In this document: positions 58,865 through 64,000 of the stretch, piece by piece
Position numbering within the stretch: position 1 is the stretch's first letter
Layout: the number at the start of each line of letters is the position of its first letter
Assembly (NCBI GenBank): GCA_964631725.1
Contig: CAZVYX010000014.1
Span: forward strand, 49,271 to 113,270
Source of the DNA: GCA-2731375 sp964631725
GTDB lineage: Bacteria; Pseudomonadota; Alphaproteobacteria; GCA-2731375
Direction of reading: 5' to 3'
DNA: 64,000 nt
Made by a program: the position numbers and the translations under genes
The notes under the pieces: generated by a model
Databases searched by the model: none
Seen by the model: the letters and a program-made list of their open reading frames with translations, nothing else
Told to the model about the DNA's origin: nothing

Positions 58865-59210
58865 TCTCCCAATTTCAAACCGGGCAAAACTCTGCAGCGG
58901 TCATCTGGCGGACAGCACTCCGCAATGGGTAACGCGAAAGACATCACATGCGGGCTGTTTGCACAGAGGCCCCTGGCCTCTTAGATGGGGTGCATGGTCT
59001 GCCTGCCCCATACGATAAATTGTCGCATGTGACAGAGCCGATTGGCGCTTAACCTGACACGCGCACGCCCATGAAATTCTGCGATGCTGATCGACCATCG
59101 TCACCGATCTGCAATTTTGGTCTAATATAGCCGCTCTGTTTCTTGGGAAATGGGCGAGGGCGCACCGCTGTCACGGAAAATCCGTCGCGGCCTGTTTGAG
59201 GGATTTCATT
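58865..59210. other. Non-coding region upstream of the P-type ATPase
   Basis: No gene is supported in this 346-bp gap. A short inverted repeat TGTC-N6-GACA (about 59022-59035) is present, and a GAGGG (59198-59202) serves as Shine-Dalgarno for a TTG start at 59211. Confidence 0.4.
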
Positions 59211-61895
59211 TTGGACACTCACAAGCTGCCCCTTGCCAGTCTCTATGACGAGTTAGGCAGTTCGGCACGCGGGCTGACCGAGGCGGAGGCCGCACGGCGA
59301 CTGGAACAGCACGGCCCCAACGAGTTGCGCGTCCGGCAGGATGTTCCGGAAATGGTCAAGTTCCTGCTGCAGTTCAAGAACTTCTTCGCGCTGCTGCTGC
59401 TGGTTGGCGGCGCACTCGCGATCATCGCGGAACGGCTCGATCCCGAACAGGGAAACCTCTATATCGCCATCGCCCTGCTCGGGGTTGTACTGCTGAACGC
59501 CGTGTTCACCTATATCCAGGAACACCAGAGCGAACGGATCATGGACAGTTTCCGCCGGATGCTACCCGCCATGGTCACGGTGCTGCGTGATGGGCAGGCG
59601 CGACGGACCCGGGCCGAGGCGCTGGTCCCAGGTGACGTGATCATGCTGTATGAGGGCGACCGCGTGCCAACGGACGGGCGCCTGATCACCGCAAGCGACC
59701 TTGAAATCGACTGCGCCAGCCTGACCGGCGAGAGCGAGCCACAGCGTCTCGACCCAGAAGCCTGCCACAGGAATATCCTCGAAAGCCGCAACATGGTGTT
59801 CTCGGGCACGCTGGTGCAAAGCGGCGAAGGCCTGGTGCTGGTCTGTAACACCGGTATGTCGACACAAATCGGCAGTATCGTCGCGCTGACCAAGGCGACG
59901 GAAGAAACCGAAACGCCCATCCACCGGGAGCTCAACTATTTCATCAAGGTGATCAGCGCGATCGCGATTTTCCTCGGCCTGCTGTTCTTCCTGGTCAGCG
60001 TCTCGACCGGCAACAGCGCCATCGCCAGTTTGATCTTCGCCATCGGCATCATTGTCGCCAACGTGCCGGAAGGGCTGCTACCGACGGTAACACTCGCCCT
60101 CACCATGGCGAGCAAGCGCATGGCCACCAAGAATGCCCTCATCAAGAATCTGGAAAGCGTCGAGACGCTGGGCAGCACGACCGTGATTTGCACTGATAAA
60201 ACCGGCACGCTGACACAGAACCGTCTGGGCGTGAACACGGTGGTTCTCGGCGGACGCGAATATACGGCCAGTGACCGCAGCGTGACCGACGACCCGGTCG
60301 GCGGTTATGCTCTGCAATGCATGGCGCTCTGCAATGCCGCCGAGCTCACCGACGACGGCTTCTCGGGCGACGCAACTGATGGCGCGCTACTGCTCTACGT
60401 CGACGAAATCGCGGATCTCGGCGCCATGCGCCGGGCCAAGAAATTGGCCGAACAGCCTTTCAACTACGCCTCCCGGCGCATGATCGTGACCTATAGCGGC
60501 CCAGACGGCGCTGCGCCGCGCACCTATGTCAAGGGGGCGCCGGAAACGGTGCTTGGCATGTGTGACAGCATCATGCTCGACGGCCGGACGGAGCTACTCA
60601 CGATGGAATGCCGCGAGGCCGTGATGGACCATTACCGCCGAATTGCGGGTCGCGGCGAACGCGGCCTCGCTTTCGCGTGGCGGACCGCCACCGACGGCGA
60701 GCTGCCGGAAGACGGTTACATCTTTATCGGCCTTACCGGCATGACCGACCCACCGCGTGGGGAGGTTCCGGAGGCGATGGCGAAATGCCACGAAGCCGGC
60801 ATCAAAGTCGTGATGATCACTGGTGATTACGGCCTTACCGCCTCGACCATCGCACGTCAGATCGGGCTGATTTCTGGTCCCGGCATGGTCATCCATGGCG
60901 ACGAACTTTCGACCTTGAGCGACAAAGCGCTGGCGGAAATATTATCCGACAACGAGGAGATAATTTTCGCGCGCATTGCGCCAGCGCAGAAGCTGCGGGT
61001 CGTGCAGGCGTTTCAGGCGCTTGGCGAAACCGTCACCGTCACCGGCGACGGGGTTAATGATGCGCCCGCGCTGAAGAACGCCGACATGGGCGTCGCCATG
61101 GGGCGCATGGGCACCGACGTCGCCAAGGAGGCAAGTGACATGGTGCTGATGGACGACAATTTCGCCACCATAGTCAGCGCGGTGGAGGAAGGGCGGACGA
61201 TCTTCGACAACATCAAGAAGTTCATCGCCTACATCCTGACCAGCAACATACCTCAGATCCTGCCGTTCATCGCTTATGTGCTTCTCGACATTCCATTGCC
61301 CCTAACGGTGGTTCTGATACTCAGTATCGATCTCGGTACCGATATCGTGCCGGCGCTTGGACTCGGCGCGGAGCGGCCCGAAACCGACGTGATGAAAAAG
61401 AAACCGCGCCCACGCGGCGAGAGACTGCTCTCACGGAACCTGCTGCTGATGAGCTATGGCGTTGTCGGCATGATCCAGGCCGCCGCTGGCTTCTTCAGCT
61501 ATTTTGTCATCCTTTATGCCGGTGGCTGGCAGTGGGGTCAGGAGCTCGCCAACGACGACCCGCTCTATCGGACCGCGATCACCGGCTTCTTCGCCTCGAT
61601 CATCATTTGTCAGGTTGCCGATGTGATCATCTGCCGAACGCGGCGCCAGAGCCTGCTGACCGTGGGCGTGCTGTCCAACCGGCTGGTTCTGCTTGGGATC
61701 GGGACTGAACTTTTTCTGCTTGCACTGATCTCCTACGTGCCCGCGTGCAACGTATTTTTCGGCACCGAACCACTCGCGTTCTGGCAGCTCACGCTGAGCC
61801 TTCCCTTCGCGGCTCTTATCCTGATCGGCGACGAATTGCGCCGTCATTTTGTGCGGCACGAGAACCCGTTCGTTCTAAAATGGCTGACGTGGTGA
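59211..61895 (+). CDS. Type IIC-like P-type ATPase (Na,K-ATPase alpha-subunit homologue)
   Basis: An 894-residue P-type ATPase starting at TTG 59211 (GAGGG 8 nt upstream; an in-frame TTG at 59196 is less favoured). Motifs in order are the TGES of the A domain, VANVPEGLLPTVT of M4, CTDKTGTLTQN (phosphorylated Asp near residue 328), KGAPE, and GDGVNDAPALK. The M4, M5-M6 (LTSNIPQILPFIAYV, LSIDLGTDIVPALGLG) and post-M6 (AESD-like ERPETDVMKKKPR) segments match the eukaryotic Na,K/H,K-ATPase alpha group unusually well. No beta subunit is encoded nearby. Na+/K+ (or H+/K+) exchange is likely. Confidence 0.88.
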   Translation: MDTHKLPLASLYDELGSSARGLTEAEAARRLEQHGPNELRVRQDVPEMVKFLLQFKNFFALLLLVGGALAIIAERLDPEQGNLYIAIALLGVVLLNAVFTYIQEHQSERIMDSFRRMLPAMVTVLRDGQARRTRAEALVPGDVIMLYEGDRVPTDGRLITASDLEIDCASLTGESEPQRLDPEACHRNILESRNMVFSGTLVQSGEGLVLVCNTGMSTQIGSIVALTKATEETETPIHRELNYFIKVISAIAIFLGLLFFLVSVSTGNSAIASLIFAIGIIVANVPEGLLPTVTLALTMASKRMATKNALIKNLESVETLGSTTVICTDKTGTLTQNRLGVNTVVLGGREYTASDRSVTDDPVGGYALQCMALCNAAELTDDGFSGDATDGALLLYVDEIADLGAMRRAKKLAEQPFNYASRRMIVTYSGPDGAAPRTYVKGAPETVLGMCDSIMLDGRTELLTMECREAVMDHYRRIAGRGERGLAFAWRTATDGELPEDGYIFIGLTGMTDPPRGEVPEAMAKCHEAGIKVVMITGDYGLTASTIARQIGLISGPGMVIHGDELSTLSDKALAEILSDNEEIIFARIAPAQKLRVVQAFQALGETVTVTGDGVNDAPALKNADMGVAMGRMGTDVAKEASDMVLMDDNFATIVSAVEEGRTIFDNIKKFIAYILTSNIPQILPFIAYVLLDIPLPLTVVLILSIDLGTDIVPALGLGAERPETDVMKKKPRPRGERLLSRNLLLMSYGVVGMIQAAAGFFSYFVILYAGGWQWGQELANDDPLYRTAITGFFASIIICQVADVIICRTRRQSLLTVGVLSNRLVLLGIGTELFLLALISYVPACNVFFGTEPLAFWQLTLSLPFAALILIGDELRRHFVRHENPFVLKWLTW

Positions 61896-61973
61896 GGATC
61901 TGCATTGCTACTCGCATTCAGGGAATTACGGAGGGATGGCATCGAGTTTGTGGGGATCACATAATTCCCGTGT

Positions 61974-62918
61974 TCAAAGGATGGGCGGCGGCTTGTTTCG
62001 GAGTCCCGACAACGCATTTCCGGCGATCGCGGCCAACAGAACACCGCCACCCAGCAACGTAAACGTATCAGCCATTTCGCCAAGGAAAAGCCAGACCCAG
62101 AATGGCCCCAGTACGACCTCGGTCATGGACAGAAGCGCCAATTCCGCAGCCGGCACGGCGCGTGACCCAATGGTGTAAATCACCATTCCCGCGCCTACCT
62201 GAAACACACCGAGGGACGAGGCGACAAGAATGTCCCGCGTGGGCAGGACCAGAGAATACCCGGCAAGCAGGCAAATAGCCGCCGATATCATAATGGCGAA
62301 GAGGCCGGCCAGAAAAACCGTCGGCATCATGTCCTCCACCTTTCGCCAGCGCAGCGCGATGGTGAAGACAGCAAATCCCAGCGCCGAAATCAGCGCGGCG
62401 ATATTGCCGCTCATGCGGCCCAGGGCAATGCCTTCCCAGACCATGATGGCAATGCCCGTCATGGCTACAATCATCGCCCACCAAGTCGCGGTGCGGACCC
62501 GCTCGCGCAATATGACCAAGCCGAGCAATGCGGCCAGAAACGGTGCGGCGGCGAACAGGAACATCGCATTGGCGACCGTCGTCGCCTGGATAGCGAAAAT
62601 GCCGCCCGTAAAGGCGAAGACCAGCGCAATGCCGCCGATCAGTCCGGCCAAGCCGACCTTGCGTATGACCGGAAACGGATTGCCGCCCGAGCGCGCTGCA
62701 ATGACCAGGAACAGAAACGGCGCTAGGCTGAGCGATCGGTAAAACAGAATCTGCCAGACATTGGCCGTCTCTATGAACCGTATGCCCAGGCCCATGGATG
62801 ACCAGCACAAGCCGGCGAACAGAACAAGGATCACCCCGTGGCGATAGGTCGGATTAAAAGACAACATGCCGCGTATGTTCACTTTGACAATAAAAAATCC
62901 TGGATTTGCCGCCAGCAT
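61974..62918 (-). CDS. EamA/DMT-family transporter
   Basis: A 314-residue protein with ten transmembrane segments in two EamA repeats: the first begins YRHGVILVLFAGLCWSSMG, and the second contains AELALLSMTEVVLGPFWVWLFLGE near residue 255, a hallmark of the family. It would export or exchange a small metabolite. A TTAGGATTTCCTAAT palindrome lies about 165 nt upstream of its start (63081-63095). Start 62918 is used; 62867 is possible. Confidence 0.87.
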   Translation of the reverse strand: MLAANPGFFIVKVNIRGMLSFNPTYRHGVILVLFAGLCWSSMGLGIRFIETANVWQILFYRSLSLAPFLFLVIAARSGGNPFPVIRKVGLAGLIGGIALVFAFTGGIFAIQATTVANAMFLFAAAPFLAALLGLVILRERVRTATWWAMIVAMTGIAIMVWEGIALGRMSGNIAALISALGFAVFTIALRWRKVEDMMPTVFLAGLFAIMISAAICLLAGYSLVLPTRDILVASSLGVFQVGAGMVIYTIGSRAVPAAELALLSMTEVVLGPFWVWLFLGEMADTFTLLGGGVLLAAIAGNALSGLRNKPPPIL

Positions 62919-63226
62919 TTAGAGAGGCTCAGCCTAACACAGTCTCACTGCCATAAAGTTGATATGCTCTGAAGAACATCCCTGGCGATTGCCACATATT
63001 CGGGCTCGGCTCGATAACGGGGTAACAGCGGAAGTCGCCGCTTAGACCCATTGCCAGCGCCTTGTGCCATAAGCGTCCTGTTAGGATTTCCTAATACATA
63101 ACGCCTAAATGAGGCTTAATGTCCGCATGCTTAGGTGGACACAAACGGGGACCAGGGTGTAGCGAAGCGGGGCAAAGTCTACTGCTCAGACCTAGAAAAC
63201 GAAATTCCCAATCTCCGTTCGGTTGC
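62919..63226. other. Non-coding region with a palindromic 15-mer
   Basis: No gene is supported here; open frames on both strands look like shadows. TTAGGATTTCCTAAT (63081-63095) has perfect TTAGGA/TCCTAA arms around TT and is the best copy of a motif found four times between 49 and 63 kb. Confidence 0.4.
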
Positions 63227-63688
63227 TCAGACTGCGAGTTCATAGAGTTCGGTTCGCACTGCCTCCAGAACGATCTCACCGGTCTGTCTCCTTGTCACAT
63301 CCTTCAAGCGGGCGACGCAGCGCCTCGGCGCGCTACTGGGACGCGCGTCCAGAATTTCGCTCTCTACCGTGATGGTGTCGCCGGGATAGACCGCGCTGGT
63401 GAAGCGCACGCTTTCGAAGCCGAGCAGGGCGACGAGCTGAAATCCGTGGTCAGCCATGAGACCCCGGATGCGGCTAGTGTTCGCCAGCCCGATGGTCGTG
63501 CTCAGAACACACACACCTGGTAGGATCCGTTCGCCGAACGAGGTCGATTGCATGTGCTCGCTATCAGCATGGATAGGGCCAACCGTCCAGTTCAGGTTGA
63601 CGAGCATGCTAAAGTCACCTTCGCCGATCGTCCGGCCAATGCTCGAGCGCTTTTCGTTGTACGAGATTGCTTCGAGTAGCTCTTTCAC
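63227..63688 (-). CDS. MaoC-like hot-dog dehydratase
   Basis: A 153-residue hot-dog protein starting at GTG 63688, which has AGGGAG 6 nt upstream; upstream open frame to 63871 overlaps the IS66 remnant and is unlikely to be used. The fold signatures are RTIGEGDFSMLVNLNWTVGPIHADSEHM (read in part) with the likely catalytic Asp/His near residue 30, and the VYPGDTITVESEILDARPS hot-dog strand near residue 96. It hydrates or dehydrates an acyl-CoA; the substrate is unknown. Confidence 0.8.
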   Translation of the reverse strand: MKELLEAISYNEKRSSIGRTIGEGDFSMLVNLNWTVGPIHADSEHMQSTSFGERILPGVCVLSTTIGLANTSRIRGLMADHGFQLVALLGFESVRFTSAVYPGDTITVESEILDARPSSAPRRCVARLKDVTRRQTGEIVLEAVRTELYELAV

Positions 63689-63788
63689 ATCCGTCTCCCT
63701 TTTGTACAGTTGTGGCTCTGGCCAGGACTTTCGCCCCATTATGGTAACCGTCTGGCGTCGCCGCCCTACCCTGGGACGGATGTCCCTG

Positions 63789-63912
63789 CTACGCTGAGGC
63801 CTCAGCGTAAAGCCATGGCATGAGTTCGTCGAGCATGGTGATTTTGTGATCGGCGATGCGGCCCAGAACATCGGTCAGCTAGGCTTTGGGGGTCGACACC
63901 GTTGAGTCTTGC
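63789..63912 (-). pseudogene. IS66-family transposase C-terminal remnant
   Basis: Minus-strand reading gives LNGVDPQ, then a one-base insertion and a TGG-to-TAG change, then LTDVLGRIADHKITMLDELMPW and a stop (63789-63791). This is the conserved C-terminus of IS66 TnpC-type transposases. The insertion and nonsense codon make it a decayed copy. It abuts a sulfatase 3' fragment on the other strand at about 63910, and no terminal inverted repeat was recognised. Confidence 0.6.
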
Positions 63913-64000
63913 CGTGGCGCAGCGCGGTCTCGCCAGACCGATTCAAGCTGAACCTGTCGCCCGGTGATCAGTGCGAATTGTATGATCTGGAAAACGACCC
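63910..64000 (+). pseudogene. Partial duplicate of the sulfatase 3' region (cut by the window edge)
   Basis: Bases 63910-64000 align with 57480-57570 of the sulfatase gene at roughly nine of ten positions, starting at GCCGTGGCGCAGCG and including a 36-nt identical core (AAGCTGAACCTGTCGCCCGG and onwards). The upstream coding part is replaced by the IS66 remnant, so this is a truncated duplicate unless the gene resumes beyond the window. Within the aligned piece a base change near 63934 precedes a frame-compatible reading. Confidence 0.6.

Overview
The window looks like part of the chromosome of a GC-rich alphaproteobacterium, probably Rhodospirillales-like and free-living. It has dense same-strand operons with 4-nt ATGA overlaps and many CoA-ester, carboxylic-acid and enolase-superfamily enzymes. 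It also carries an anaerobic molybdoenzyme operon and a complete selA-selB pair. No rRNA, tRNA or CRISPR array was recognised. The organism assignment is inference.

Region by region. (a) 1-2.4 kb, minus strand: a probable three-gene operon whose first gene is a GrdB-like selenoprotein. Its reading frame is interrupted by a UGA at 1916-1918, followed immediately by a bacterial SECIS-like hairpin; an O-methyltransferase and an epimerase follow. (b) 2.5-9.8 kb: hemerythrin plus a molybdopterin oxidoreductase operon (catalytic subunit, four-cluster ferredoxin, NrfD/DmsC-like anchor, DUF2249, polytopic membrane protein) next to a Crp/Fnr regulator, an anaerobic or nitrogen-oxide respiration module. 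(c) 9.9-19 kb: RidA-like protein, rhomboid protease, two enolase-superfamily enzymes, hydrolase/isochorismatase pair, acyl-CoA-dehydrogenase-like flavoenzyme, Asp/Glu-racemase-like enzyme and a split MaoC hydratase. (d) 19.1-21.5 kb: an orphan membrane protein with AT-richer, atypical sequence and a DUF6151 protein. (e) 21.6-25.7 kb: a mesaconate module (mesaconyl-CoA-type CoA transferase, methylaspartate ammonia-lyase, enolase-superfamily enzyme, GNAT). (f) 25.7-32.3 kb: LOG-family protein, then a cell-envelope glycan block (GtrA, UGM-like flavoprotein, two tandem GT-C-like membrane proteins). (g) 32.4-35.7 kb: TcuA-like flavoprotein, beta-hydroxyacid dehydrogenase, enoyl-CoA hydratase. (h) 36-40.5 kb: PAS protein behind a sigma-54-type promoter, selA, selB, and a non-coding stretch with DnaA-box-like repeats and a 58-residue ORF. 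(i) 40.5-48.9 kb: two acyl-CoA synthetases, a dehydrogenase, a second GtrA, an enolase-superfamily operon with a ketopantoate-reductase-like gene, TfoX-N and an alpha/beta hydrolase.

From about 48.9 kb the window looks like accessory DNA. There are two short transporter-like remnants around a 1139-residue cyclase with two TolB/TPR modules, then enoyl-CoA hydratase, creatinase, PAS_5 protein, sulfatase, cytochrome c, UspA, a Na,K-ATPase-like P-type ATPase, an EamA transporter and a MaoC protein. The window ends in a decayed IS66 tail fused to a second copy of the sulfatase 3' region. Four copies of a 15-nt TTAG..TTTCCTAAT-type motif occur only in this part.

The most notable systems are the selenocysteine set (GrdB-like UGA gene plus selA/selB 34 kb away) and a bipartite double-hairpin repeat found at 15.3 and 43.6 kb. 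The mesaconate module and the bacterial Na,K-ATPase homologue also stand out.
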